Shown here: positions 1 to 8,554 of the stretch, piece after piece
How the letters are laid out: each line of letters begins with the position of its first letter
How positions within the stretch are numbered: the stretch's first letter is position 1
NCBI GenBank assembly: GCA_029572815.1
Contig: JAKPUQ010000098.1
Location: forward strand, 62,001-126,000
Source of the DNA: Bacillota bacterium
GTDB lineage: Bacteria > Bacillota > Clostridia > Oscillospirales > Ruminococcaceae
Length of the DNA stretch: 64,000 bases
Reading direction: 5' to 3'
Made by a program: the position numbers and the translations under genes
Notes under the pieces: generated by a model
Databases searched by the model: none
Seen by the model: the letters and a program-made list of their open reading frames with translations, nothing else
What the model was told of the DNA's origin: nothing

Positions 1-17
1 AGCTTACATTCTGATAA

Positions 18-51
18 AAAAAGGACTGCTATTACAGCAGTCCTTGATTTT
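18..51 (-). terminator. Rho-independent terminator of the aldolase gene
   Basis: A perfect 10-bp stem (AAGGACTGCT / AGCAGTCCTT) with a 5-nt loop is followed on the minus strand by a run of seven T. T-rich sequence on the other side means it may also stop plus-strand transcription entering from outside the window. Confidence 0.85.
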
Positions 52-1026
52 TTATTCCTGTGATATTATCTCCTTGTAGAATTCGGAAACGTCCTTACGC
101 TTTTCTTTTGTGAACTGGATAGCGGTTCTGGGGTGCTGATTGAACAGACCTGTAAGGAGATACTGAAGATCGTAACCCCATACAGCACCTTCCTCACGGA
201 GTTTGTCCATATGCTTCTCAATGAACTGGAAGACAGGGTACACATTGTACTTGGGATTTTTCAGAAAGCCCAGAAGGAGTTCCATAGCGCAGTTTCCTGC
301 ACCTCTGCCCATAGAGGAGTATGTAGCGTCAAGCCAGTCAACTCCGTCACCGACTGCCTCGATGGTGTTTGCAAAAGCGAGCTGCTGGTTGTTGTGGGCG
401 TGGATACCGACTTTTTTGCCGTATTTAGATGCGACCTCAAGGTAAAGGTCTGCTATCCGAGCTATCTGCTCGGGGTAAAGTGAACCGAAGCTGTCAACGA
501 TATAGAAAACATCAACAGGGGACTGTCCGAGAATATCAAGTGCGACCTTCATATCGCTTTCCTGTGCGTTGGAGATGGCCATGATATTACAGCTTACTTC
601 GTAGCCCTTCTTCTTTGCATCCTCGATCATGTCTACGGCTGTGGGAATCTGGTGTATATATGTAGCTACACGGATAAGGTCAACGGGACTGTTTTCGCGC
701 TCAGCGATATCCTGCTTGTAGTTGCAGCGTCCTACGTCAGCCATGATAGCAATTTTAAGGTCAGTGTGGTTTTCACCTACGATAGAGCGGATATACTCAT
801 CATCGCAGAATTTACACGAACCGAAATCCTCCACCTTGAACATTTCCTTATCAGCTCTGTAGCCAAACTCCATGTAGTCAACGCCTGCCTTGAGGTTAGA
901 GAGATAAAGATCCCTTACAAACTCATCGGTAAATCTGAAATCGTTTACGAGTCCTCCGTCACGCAGAGTTGCGTCAACAACTCTCACATCTGATCTGTAA
1001 TTCATAAGCTTAGATATCTCTTTCAT
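52..1026 (-). CDS. DRE-TIM metallolyase family aldolase (HMG-CoA lyase-like)
   Basis: The protein is about 324 residues and belongs to the HMGL-like TIM-barrel aldolases. The N-terminal DATLRDGG motif and the HAHNNQQLA motif are the metal-binding signatures of this superfamily. The closest named relatives are 4-hydroxy-2-oxovalerate aldolases, but substrate is not evident because no pathway genes are adjacent. The start was moved in from the ORF-track start to MKEISKL, because this ATG has AGAGG about 8 nt upstream and because a consensus promoter and repeat lie inside the first 38 codons of the longer frame. It is a single-gene unit with its own promoter and terminator. Family assignment is firm; reaction is unknown. 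Confidence 0.8.
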   Translation of the reverse strand: MKEISKLMNYRSDVRVVDATLRDGGLVNDFRFTDEFVRDLYLSNLKAGVDYMEFGYRADKEMFKVEDFGSCKFCDDEYIRSIVGENHTDLKIAIMADVGRCNYKQDIAERENSPVDLIRVATYIHQIPTAVDMIEDAKKKGYEVSCNIMAISNAQESDMKVALDILGQSPVDVFYIVDSFGSLYPEQIARIADLYLEVASKYGKKVGIHAHNNQQLAFANTIEAVGDGVDWLDATYSSMGRGAGNCAMELLLGFLKNPKYNVYPVFQFIEKHMDKLREEGAVWGYDLQYLLTGLFNQHPRTAIQFTKEKRKDVSEFYKEIISQE

Positions 1027-1048
1027 AATTATTCCTCTTTCCGTGATA

Positions 1049-1093
1049 CTGTAGCACTTTACGCTGTAACGCTTTACGCTGTAATGCTTTAAA
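1049..1093. repeat. 15-bp tandem repeat, three copies, in aldolase leader
   Basis: Three head-to-tail copies of a 15-bp unit of the form CTGTAACGCTTTACG lie between the promoter and the ribosome site of the aldolase gene. The copies differ at one to a few positions. Confidence 0.75.
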
Positions 1094-1107
1094 GTCACAA
1101 CATATAT

Positions 1108-1136
1108 AGTATAGCATACTTTTTCATCGTTGTCAA
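1108..1136 (-). promoter_or_regulatory. SigA-type promoter of the aldolase gene
   Basis: On the minus strand TTGACA is followed after exactly 17 bp by TATACT. Transcription would begin just upstream of the 15-bp repeat and give a leader of about 75 nt. Confidence 0.8.
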
Positions 1137-1174
1137 ACATTTTTTGTAATTCTGCGTTTTATATCAAAACACAC

Positions 1175-1210
1175 ACAAAAAACAGGGACATTTCAGACAA
1201 TGTCCCCATT
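1175..1210 (-). terminator. Terminator of the CmpB-like gene
   Basis: GGGACATT / AATGTCCC form an 8-bp stem with a 6-nt loop; on the minus strand it is followed by TGTTTTTTG. It sits just after the stop of the CmpB-like gene. Confidence 0.75.
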
Positions 1211-1216
1211 TTTATA

Positions 1217-2038
1217 CTATTTACTCATTATTTCTGATTTCAGTTTCTCCAGGCGTTCCTTTAATTCAGCTTTTCTGTCAACAGAGAGCTTCGGGGAAGC
1301 TTTTGAAATACGCTTCAGAGTAATATCACGTTCCTCACTGAGCTTTTTATATTTATCAGCCAGTCCGTCAAGCTTTTGTCTCAGCTCCGCATTTTTATTG
1401 TCAAGCTCTGTTTTCTTATCCATAACGTACTCAACGCCGCTGAATATTCTTTCACCTGCAGCGTCTGAGAGCTTTCGCATATCAGCAGATATGCGCTCTG
1501 TGATAATGAGCTTGTTCCTGATATGGATGATAGCACATACTGTGATGACAGCGTCGCTGAGAAAGCCTATAAGTATGACCGACAGAAGAATTAAGCCGAG
1601 TTTAGGAGGCATTTTCTCTACAAAAGCTGTTACAAGCGGGTGTATCAGCCGCACTGTCACGAGGCAGGCAACGCCCCACAGCAGAGAGAATTTAAGGCAG
1701 ATATAGCCTTTCAGATTAAAACGCTCATTTGTATAGTCCCACCATTTCTGCCTGAATATCTTTTCAAGCAGAAATCCGGTGATGAATTCCAGAGCAGTAG
1801 TCATAATAACTGCTCCGAAATAAAGAACGATGATGTTTTCTTTTATGGGATCAAGAGCACCGCAGACAAGAATAACGCCAAAGCCGTATATAGGGCAGTA
1901 CGGCCCATTAAGAAAACCGCGGTTAATGAATTCTCCATGTTCTACTGCCTGATATACTACCTCAAGACACCACCCAAAGAATGCGTATATAATAAAGTAG
2001 CTTGCAGTGTGAAAGACTGTGATGAGGGTATCGTTCAT
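1217..2038 (-). CDS. Putative ABC transporter permease, CmpB family membrane protein
   Basis: The 273-residue protein has four to five hydrophobic segments in its first 190 residues, including the FFGWCLEV start and an NRGFLNGPYCPIYG stretch typical of the CmpB/type IV ABC-transporter family (PF06541). The last 80 residues are charged and predicted coiled coil (KKTELDNKNAELRQKLDGL). No ATPase partner is adjacent, so the transporter label is a family name rather than a shown function. The start lies three bases after the stop of the upstream LUD gene, so translation may be coupled. A terminator follows. Confidence 0.75.
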   Translation of the reverse strand: MNDTLITVFHTASYFIIYAFFGWCLEVVYQAVEHGEFINRGFLNGPYCPIYGFGVILVCGALDPIKENIIVLYFGAVIMTTALEFITGFLLEKIFRQKWWDYTNERFNLKGYICLKFSLLWGVACLVTVRLIHPLVTAFVEKMPPKLGLILLSVILIGFLSDAVITVCAIIHIRNKLIITERISADMRKLSDAAGERIFSGVEYVMDKKTELDNKNAELRQKLDGLADKYKKLSEERDITLKRISKASPKLSVDRKAELKERLEKLKSEIMSK

Positions 2039-2041
2039 ATA

Positions 2042-2711
2042 TCAATAGCCCAGTTCTTCGCCGACGATTATGACCTTTATCCTGCCTTTGTATCTCTGCT
2101 GAGCTGAAATGAGGTAATTGCAGCATATTCTGCCGTCACCTCCGCAGCCGTCGCTTATCTGTCGGCCGGCCTTGGAGAGGGAAACACATTCGCCCTTTTC
2201 CTTGCAGTAGGTCTCACAGTTAAGGCGTACACAGTTAGGGGGGCGCAGCCTCTCTCTTAACTCTGATCTCAGCCTCGTTGAGGTCCTTTACGATCTTATT
2301 GTATCCTGCAATGATTATAACGGACTTGGGACCAAAAGCTATTGCAGCAATACGGTTGCTGTTGCCGTCAACATTGTAAAGAACACCGTCCTCAGTGATA
2401 GCATTGGAGCTTGAAATGTACACATCTGCTGAAAATGCCTTGATATAAAGGTCACGGACTTCTTCGGGTGCTACCTTTGAGCGGTCAAGGTAGGTATAGT
2501 CAGGTGAGGAGAGAAGCTCGCTGAGTCCGCATTCAGCAATTGTCATTGTACCGCCGTTAGAGATCACATCACCCTTTTTCAGCAGGGAAGCTACTATAGG
2601 ACAGACGTCATCTTTAGTTTCGGCGTAGTAGAACTCCATATTGTTCTTACGCAGCTTTTCACCTACAGCGTTGATACGTTTTTCGATTATTGTTTTCTTG
2701 TTACTATCCAT
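2042..2711 (-). pseudogene. LUD-domain (LutC/YkgG-like) protein gene with frameshift
   Basis: The first 158 codons encode a LUD (DUF162) domain protein; the family includes lactate-utilisation proteins and many of unknown role. The ORF-track frame stops early at EAAPP, but the next frame continues NCVRLNCETYC and ends in KVIIVGEELGY, a cysteine-rich tail normal for this family. Removing one C from the C6 run at 2238-2243 restores a single frame. The start was chosen at ATG 2711, not the GTG at 2720, because AAGGAG overlaps the GTG and is spaced 8 nt from the ATG. The disruption could be a sequencing error, a slippage variant or a true mutation. Confidence 0.75.
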
Positions 2712-2774
2712 TGTAAACACTCCTTAAAAAATCAATATGCAGGACATACTGCCCCGCATACCGTTATTATGAAC

Positions 2775-3302
2775 TTAGTCGTTATCAGGCTCAAGAACCG
2801 CATAGTTGCCGTCTGCGCGCTTATAAACAACGTTAATAAGACCTGTCTCGGCATTTGTGAACATAAAGAACTCATGATCCAGCATATTCATCTGAAGAAT
2901 AGCCTCATCGATATCCATGGGTCTCATCTTGAACTTCTTGTGCTTGATTACCTCGTAATCAACTGTATCAGGCACAGGATAAGCAAAAGCCTCCTTGAAA
3001 GCTGTATCCTTAAGCTTCTTCTCGACCTTGGTCTTGTTCTTTCTGATCTGTCTGATGATCTTATCGATAGCATCGTCAAGAGCAACATACTTGTCTTCAG
3101 CTGTACGCTCTGCACGGAAAATAATGCTGTTGTATTTTACAGTAAGCTCAAGAATGATCTGATTTCTGATCTCAGAAATAACGATCTTTGCATCAGCATC
3201 GTCGCCAAAGAACTTTCCGAGACGAGTATCGATCCTTTTCTCAGCGTATTCAGTAAAGTTAGTCGGGATCTGCATTTTCTTAGCTGTGATGGTAGTTTTC
3301 AT
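2775..3302 (-). CDS. hpf: Ribosome hibernation promoting factor, long form
   Basis: At 175 residues this is a long-form HPF. The N-terminal S30AE domain (residues 1 to about 100) binds the small subunit in the mRNA/tRNA path, and the C-terminal domain (about 120 to 175, containing KFKMRPMDIDEAILQMNMLDHEFFMF) dimerises ribosomes into 100S particles. Both parts are intact. AAAGGAGG lies at ideal spacing from the ATG. The gene has its own consensus promoter and a hairpin in its short leader. It probably acts in stationary phase or starvation, as in other Firmicutes. Confidence 0.95.
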   Translation of the reverse strand: MKTTITAKKMQIPTNFTEYAEKRIDTRLGKFFGDDADAKIVISEIRNQIILELTVKYNSIIFRAERTAEDKYVALDDAIDKIIRQIRKNKTKVEKKLKDTAFKEAFAYPVPDTVDYEVIKHKKFKMRPMDIDEAILQMNMLDHEFFMFTNAETGLINVVYKRADGNYAVLEPDND

Positions 3303-3318
3303 ATTAGTCCTCCTTTAA

Positions 3319-3337
3319 GCTATGTGAAAAACATAGC
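3319..3337 (-). promoter_or_regulatory. Leader hairpin of hpf
   Basis: On the minus strand GCTATGT TTTTC ACATAGC forms a perfect 7-bp stem ending four bases before the AAAGGAGG ribosome site. A conserved raiA-hairpin motif is described for this gene family, but identity with that motif was not tested. Confidence 0.5.
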
Positions 3338-3353
3338 ATAAGTTTATGGTTAC

Positions 3354-3382
3354 ATTATACCATAATATAAGAGCTTTTACAA
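3354..3382 (-). promoter_or_regulatory. Promoter of hpf
   Basis: TTGTAA, 17-bp spacer, TATAAT on the minus strand, about 50 bp upstream of the hpf start. Confidence 0.75.
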
Positions 3383-3444
3383 GGTATTTTTGTTAAATTC
3401 GTTTAAATGCACAAAGAGAAATCTATTATTTGTTTAATCTGACA

Positions 3445-4806
3445 TCAATTATTGTTTTTTAAATTATCAAGAAGCACCTGTGCTATCTGCTCTGTGGTCA
3501 GATATCCGCTGTCCTTGTGTTCGATAAGAATGCAGAAAGCGATGGGGAAGGAAGGATCGTCCACAAATCCAACAAGAAGTGAATTTTCATGCGCACCCTC
3601 ATCTACCTGAGCAGTACCGCTCTTTACTCCGACAGTGTATCCTGAGATAGAATAAGCGTACCTGTCAGCTCCGTTTGTGAGAAGTATCTGCTTTGCAGAA
3701 GAAGCGGTGCTTTCGGAGAAAAGCTTGTCGCTGTAGCGTGTCTTGGCTTTATCCTTAACACTACCTTTGACGTCCGTTACGTGGTCGATGAAGTAAGGCA
3801 TAGTCATTCTGCCTGTCTCGTTTGCTATGGCGCTCTGCCACATCATAAGCTGCATTGGACTTACAAGGGTGTCTCCCTGACCGATGCAGCCCCACTGGGT
3901 CTTGAACTGATATTTGTCCTCTAGAGTCGTTGAAGCTGTATCGCACTGGATACCATCTATTTCATAATAGGTTGGTTCACCACCGTTGAGAACATAGCCC
4001 ATCTTTTCGTACTGTTTCATAACACGGTCCAGAGGCATTTCATCATCCTCAATGAGCTGTGCGAAGAATGGGTTACAGCTGTTTTCAAAGGCTTCCTGGA
4101 TATTCTGTGTACCGTGCCCGTAAATGTTGTGGCAGTCAATGGTATCTCCGGTCTGGTTAGTGTATTTGCCTGAGCAGTTATAGCTCTTGGCGTAGAGATT
4201 GCTTGTTCCCATTATCTCAAGGGCTGTAACAACAGTTGAGACCTTCTGTGTAGAGCCCGGGACCGTACCTGACAAAGTCTTGGACAGGAGAGTACCGGGG
4301 CGGAAACTGCCAATGTCAGCATAACCCTTGGTAACATCAAGAGAGGGGAGACTTGCGCTCACAAGCATCTCACCGGTCTTGTAATTATAGGCACATACAC
4401 AGCCGTCCTGATAGCCGAAGGCATTGAATACAGCGCGGTTTGAAGCGTGGTCAAGGGTAGTATAGATAGCAGCCTTGCCGCCGTTCTGCATAAGTCCGTT
4501 TGAGAAGCTGTAGTTATTAAGCTTCTCAATGTTATTTGCAACAAGAGTATTGTTCATCTGGCCCTTATCATCGCCGATGATATTTCCAACGTCGAGGAAA
4601 TAATTATCAGGATATGAGCCCTCTCCCGTACCGTCAAAGAGTACATCACCTTTTCGGTCATAGACAAATCCCAGCTCGTGTTTGTCGGAATTCATCATGT
4701 AGAATGAGGATTCATGAATGAGCTTGAATACGAGTACAGCCATACCGAGTATGAACAGCGTGATTATCAGGCTGATAAGCCTTTGTGTTCTTTTTATGCT
4801 CTTCAT
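3445..4806 (-). CDS. Class B penicillin-binding protein (transpeptidase)
   Basis: This 453-residue protein has one N-terminal membrane anchor (about residues 9-30) and a transpeptidase domain with all three active-site motifs: STQK (about 185-188), SCN (about 243-245) and KSG (about 395-397). It would cross-link peptidoglycan outside the membrane. Its partner is the FtsW/RodA polymerase encoded just upstream: the ATG here overlaps the ftsW stop as ATGA, which fixes the start at 4806 rather than 4821 and implies translational coupling. It is short for a class B PBP and lacks PASTA domains. It may be PbpA/SpoVD-like or an elongation PBP; the exact role is not clear. Confidence 0.88.
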   Translation of the reverse strand: MKSIKRTQRLISLIITLFILGMAVLVFKLIHESSFYMMNSDKHELGFVYDRKGDVLFDGTGEGSYPDNYFLDVGNIIGDDKGQMNNTLVANNIEKLNNYSFSNGLMQNGGKAAIYTTLDHASNRAVFNAFGYQDGCVCAYNYKTGEMLVSASLPSLDVTKGYADIGSFRPGTLLSKTLSGTVPGSTQKVSTVVTALEIMGTSNLYAKSYNCSGKYTNQTGDTIDCHNIYGHGTQNIQEAFENSCNPFFAQLIEDDEMPLDRVMKQYEKMGYVLNGGEPTYYEIDGIQCDTASTTLEDKYQFKTQWGCIGQGDTLVSPMQLMMWQSAIANETGRMTMPYFIDHVTDVKGSVKDKAKTRYSDKLFSESTASSAKQILLTNGADRYAYSISGYTVGVKSGTAQVDEGAHENSLLVGFVDDPSFPIAFCILIEHKDSGYLTTEQIAQVLLDNLKNNN

Positions 4807-6095
4807 TCCTTCCACCTCCATGCGGGCTCGGGATCTTCCTGCTTCTTCTGCTTATGCTCCTTGAAAACAGGGGACTGTCCTGCCATGAGCATTCCTATCA
4901 TAAGACCGCTGACGAGCAATGAGCTTCCTCCGGTGGAGATGAAGGGGATAGTAACTCCCGTAAATGGGATAAGATTACATGAGCCAAAAATATTCAGGGC
5001 CATCTGTACAATGAAAGCTGCGCAGACACAGGCAGACATTGAGCCATGAAAATATGAACGTGTAGGATTGATAAGGGGAACTGACGCTATTATAATAATG
5101 GCAAGAACCATCATAAGGGCGTAGAGAAGTCCCCATTCCTCGCTTATTGTAGCGAAAACTATATCATTGTCAAAAGCGAATACGTTGACGAGAAATCCCT
5201 TTCCGGGACCTACTCCGAACCACCCGCCGTTGGCGATCCCGATAAGCGCCTGAGACTGCTGATAGCCGTCGCCGGTCTTATCGCTCCATATATCAACGTG
5301 TAGTCTGTGCTGAACGTAATCGGGAGCGTATTTAAGTCCGATAAGAAGGAATACAACCAGTACAGCTATAACTCCGAAAAGCTTTTTCTTGGAGAATTTA
5401 GCCTTGGGGTAGCATATCCTGAGAAGGAAGCCGACTGCGTAAATACTGAGAAATGTGGGAAGGCTTCCGTAATCGTGGGATTTGACCTGTACAAGGCAGA
5501 TAACCGCCATTATACAGAAAAGTGCGATATTTTCATAGACTACATTAAAAATAAGTATTTTATGTTTTTTCTGCTGATCTGCAATAGATGTGGCGCAGGC
5601 AAGTACGAACAGAGGCTTGATGAACTCAGAAGGCTGCAATGTGAATGAACCGATCTCTATCCACATATTCTCAGCACTTGTGAATACAAGGGTGATAAGG
5701 ACCATTACTCCGATAGCGCCGTATATATATAGCTTTTTATCCTGAAGGAGCTTGTGATCCCTGCACAGCATATATCCTGCTTTACAGGCGGCAAGGCATA
5801 CTATACAGGTTGTGTAGTGCTTTACATCAAAGCCTACTTTGCCGAAACATGACTGGAATATGACACTCATACCTATTATCAGAATGAGCAGGAAATCCAG
5901 GGCATAGGAAATTTGCTTGAATGCGAGTATGACAGCAAAATAGGCTATGTCAAGAATAATCACCGCAGCACCAAGAACTGCCACATCGCGGACCTCAGTA
6001 TAATTGCCGTTGAACCAGATATTGGTGAGCATGGCAAAATGAGCAATTAGTACGAAAATACATGAGAAAACATATGCAACAGGATTAGCGTACAC
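4803..6095 (-). CDS. FtsW/RodA/SpoVE family peptidoglycan polymerase
   Basis: A 430-residue polytopic SEDS protein with about ten membrane segments. The TLQPSEFIKP and ISTGGSSLL motifs are family hallmarks. SEDS proteins polymerise lipid II and work with a class B PBP, here the coupled downstream gene. The start is placed at a GTG (VYANPVAY) because AAAGGAGG lies 6-7 nt before it; the ORF-track start would extend 42 nt further into the upstream FHA gene. The chosen start overlaps that gene by 11 nt. Whether it serves division, elongation or sporulation cannot be told from sequence alone. Confidence 0.88.
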   Translation of the reverse strand: MYANPVAYVFSCIFVLIAHFAMLTNIWFNGNYTEVRDVAVLGAAVIILDIAYFAVILAFKQISYALDFLLILIIGMSVIFQSCFGKVGFDVKHYTTCIVCLAACKAGYMLCRDHKLLQDKKLYIYGAIGVMVLITLVFTSAENMWIEIGSFTLQPSEFIKPLFVLACATSIADQQKKHKILIFNVVYENIALFCIMAVICLVQVKSHDYGSLPTFLSIYAVGFLLRICYPKAKFSKKKLFGVIAVLVVFLLIGLKYAPDYVQHRLHVDIWSDKTGDGYQQSQALIGIANGGWFGVGPGKGFLVNVFAFDNDIVFATISEEWGLLYALMMVLAIIIIASVPLINPTRSYFHGSMSACVCAAFIVQMALNIFGSCNLIPFTGVTIPFISTGGSSLLVSGLMIGMLMAGQSPVFKEHKQKKQEDPEPAWRWKE

Positions 6096-6504
6096 GGGGA
6101 TCCCTCCTTTTTCGGAAGAGAAGCCTGCGGTTTCCAAGCTTTATCATGTCATTTTCGTGAAGAATTGTTTCACGTGTAAGCTCACCGTTTACAAATATGC
6201 CGGATTTTGAGCCGATGTCCTTTATTGTCCATACACCGTTAGCAACAGTGAGCATGGCGTGATATCTTGAGACAGACAGATCCGGGAGCCTTATATCAGC
6301 TGAAGCGTGCCTGCCGATAAGCACCTCGTCGCAGCCAAGTTCATAGGTCTTGTCCTGCTCGGCAAGCTCCATATCATTTGAGACCTGATGCCAGTTCTTT
6401 TTTGTAGATTTTTTCTCACGATAAGCTGTTATAATGAGCACAAGGATACATATGTCCAGTGCAGCCGCCGCAACAGCACACAATATGAGATTCAGAGAAT
6501 CCAA
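6085..6504 (-). CDS. Membrane-anchored FHA domain protein
   Basis: The 139-residue protein has one N-terminal membrane segment (about residues 6-27) and a cytoplasmic FHA domain (about 50-135) with the conserved IGRH, SRYHA and N-G/LTRETIL elements. FHA domains bind phosphothreonine, so this protein probably links a Ser/Thr kinase signal to the downstream FtsW and PBP. Similar FHA-SEDS-PBP clusters are known in Gram-positive bacteria, where the kinase gene is often nearby; none is in this window. Translation starts at TTG with GGAGG 7 nt upstream. It is the first gene of the three-gene operon. Confidence 0.85.
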   Translation of the reverse strand: MDSLNLILCAVAAAALDICILVLIITAYREKKSTKKNWHQVSNDMELAEQDKTYELGCDEVLIGRHASADIRLPDLSVSRYHAMLTVANGVWTIKDIGSKSGIFVNGELTRETILHENDMIKLGNRRLLFRKRRDPRVR

Positions 6505-6535
6505 AGTAACACCTCCGTGTAAAAATACTTTTTAT

Positions 6536-6564
6536 ATTATAACACAATAGAATGATTATTTCAA
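6536..6564 (-). promoter_or_regulatory. Promoter of the FHA-ftsW-PBP operon
   Basis: TTGAAA, 17-bp spacer, TATAAT on the minus strand, about 30 bp upstream of the FHA gene start. Confidence 0.75.
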
Positions 6565-6581
6565 CAATAAAACTGCTGCAT

Positions 6582-6611
6582 TAAAAATCCCGAAGAAAAG
6601 CTCTTCAGGAT
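6582..6611 (-). terminator. Terminator after ftsH
   Basis: ATCCTGAAGA / TCTTCGGGAT form a 10-bp stem (one G-T pair) with a 5-nt loop followed by a short T run on the minus strand, 10 bp after the ftsH stop. Confidence 0.75.
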
Positions 6612-6620
6612 CTTTCGTTA

Positions 6621-8537
6621 TTAGTTGTTTTCAGGAGCGGGCTCTTCATCAAAGCCAAGACCGCCCATTGGCTCCTCGGGAGCTTCATCTGTGAGGACTG
6701 ATTCACTGATCTCGCCTCTCATAAGCTTTTCAAAATCGTCTCCGTCGATCTTTTCATATTTGAGAAGATACTTTGCAAGGAAGTGCATCTTGTCAGCGTT
6801 TGCTCTGAGTATCTCAGTACAGTCGCTGTAAGCCTTTTCGATGATGGAACGAACTTCCTCGTCGATCTGTGCGGCAACAGCCTCGCTGTAGTTCTTGGTG
6901 TGACCGTAGTCCTTTCCGAGGAAGACTTCATCATTGTCAGAGCCGTAGGTAACAGTACCAAGCTTAGATGAGAAGCCGTATTTAGTTACCATGTTCCTTG
7001 CGGTAGCTGTAGCTCTTTCGATATCGTTGGAAGCTCCGGTACAGATATCATCCAGGAAGATCTCCTCTGCACAGCGGCCTCCCAGCATAGTGATTATGCG
7101 CTCACGCATCTGGTTGCGGGAAACGTGCTGATCGTCTGTATCAGGACGATAGATAGTAAGACCGGCAGCCATACCTCTCTGGATAATAGTAACCTGATGT
7201 ACCTTATCCTGGGTGGGAAGGTTGTATGAAGCGATCGCGTGGCCTGCTTCATGATAAGCCGTTACCTTTCTGTCATGCTCTGTAACGATCCTTGACTTCT
7301 TCTCGGGACCTGCAATTACCTTAAGAGTAGCTTCCTCGATATCAGCCTCAGTAATAGCGCTGCGCTCATTTCTTGCAGCAAGGAGAGCAGCTTCATTGAG
7401 TACATTTTCAAGGTCCGCACCTGTAAAGCCCTGAGTAGTTCTTGCGATACGTTTGATATCGACATCGGGGCCAAGAGGTTTGTTCTTTGCGTGTACTCTG
7501 AGTATCTCTTCACGTCCCTTTACATCGGGATAGCCAACAACGATCTGTCTGTCAAATCTTCCCGGTCTGAGAAGAGCGGGATCGAGAATATCACGTCTGT
7601 TCGTAGCAGCGATAACAATAACGCTTTCGTTGCCTGTAAAACCGTCCATCTCTACGAGAAGCTGATTAAGAGTCTGTTCACGTTCGTCGTGTCCGCCGCC
7701 GAGACCTGCGCCTCTGTGACGTCCGACAGCATCGATCTCATCGATGAATATAATAGTAGGAGCGTGCTTCTTAGCCTGTTCAAAGAGGTCTCTGACTCTT
7801 GAAGCACCAACACCTACGAACATCTCAACGAAGTCCGAACCTGAGATGGGGAAGAAGGGGCAGCCTGCTTCGCCTGCAACTGCACGGGCAAGAAGTGTCT
7901 TACCTGTACCGGGAGGACCGAGAAGAAGTACGCCCTTAGGCACTTTAGCTCCCAGCTCAGTATATTTCTTAGGGTTCTTGAGGTAATCAACTATCTCCAC
8001 AAGTTCCTGCTTTTCTTCATCAGCGCCAGCAACATCCTTGAATGTAGCCTTTCTTGCACTTGCGCCGTTTTTCAGATTAGCCTTGCCGAAGGTAGTGTAC
8101 TTACCGCCGCCGCCGCTCTGCTTCATCATAAAGTAGAGGATAGCGATTCCGAGAATTATGGTTAGCAGAACAGGGATAAGTGAATAGAGCCATGTTCTGT
8201 CAGTGACCTTGATGTAGTCCTGTACAAGAGGAGCGTCCGGATTAGCCTTATTATACTCCTTACGGTAGTTTTCGGTATCTGAAAGGAAGATGTTAACGTT
8301 TGGTACAGTGTAATGCTTCTCGGTATCATCGCCCTTCAGCTTGTAGGTAAGATCTCCCGTTCCCAGATCAAGGGTGTATTCAGAGACCTTTTTATCGTCG
8401 AAATAACTGATAACGGTGGTGTATTCGGTCTTATCCGCGTCAGCATTGATCCTTGAGCTGATGAAAACAAGGCAGAAAACCGCAATAACGATTAACAGCA
8501 GGTAGGTAATGATACCCTTGCTTTTCTTTGGTGTCAA
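6621..8537 (-). CDS. ftsH: ATP-dependent zinc metalloprotease FtsH
   Basis: The 638-residue protein has two membrane segments (about residues 8-26 and 117-138), an AAA+ domain with Walker A GPPGTGKT (207-214), Walker B IIFIDEID, the second region of homology around RPGRFDRQ, and the zinc site HEAGH (429-433). FtsH degrades membrane and regulatory proteins. Translation begins at TTG with GGAGAGG a few bases upstream, an unusual but well-supported start. It follows tilS with an 18-nt gap; the hpt gene that often sits between tilS and ftsH in Firmicutes is missing here. Confidence 0.96.
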   Translation of the reverse strand: MTPKKSKGIITYLLLIVIAVFCLVFISSRINADADKTEYTTVISYFDDKKVSEYTLDLGTGDLTYKLKGDDTEKHYTVPNVNIFLSDTENYRKEYNKANPDAPLVQDYIKVTDRTWLYSLIPVLLTIILGIAILYFMMKQSGGGGKYTTFGKANLKNGASARKATFKDVAGADEEKQELVEIVDYLKNPKKYTELGAKVPKGVLLLGPPGTGKTLLARAVAGEAGCPFFPISGSDFVEMFVGVGASRVRDLFEQAKKHAPTIIFIDEIDAVGRHRGAGLGGGHDEREQTLNQLLVEMDGFTGNESVIVIAATNRRDILDPALLRPGRFDRQIVVGYPDVKGREEILRVHAKNKPLGPDVDIKRIARTTQGFTGADLENVLNEAALLAARNERSAITEADIEEATLKVIAGPEKKSRIVTEHDRKVTAYHEAGHAIASYNLPTQDKVHQVTIIQRGMAAGLTIYRPDTDDQHVSRNQMRERIITMLGGRCAEEIFLDDICTGASNDIERATATARNMVTKYGFSSKLGTVTYGSDNDEVFLGKDYGHTKNYSEAVAAQIDEEVRSIIEKAYSDCTEILRANADKMHFLAKYLLKYEKIDGDDFEKLMRGEISESVLTDEAPEEPMGGLGFDEEPAPENN

Positions 8538-8554
8538 ATTATCCTCTCCATTCT

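Noticed and set aside
52-1140. Longer start for the aldolase (362 aa)
   Set aside because: The extra 38 codons contain the promoter boxes and the 15-bp repeat, and there is a good ribosome site at the internal ATG.
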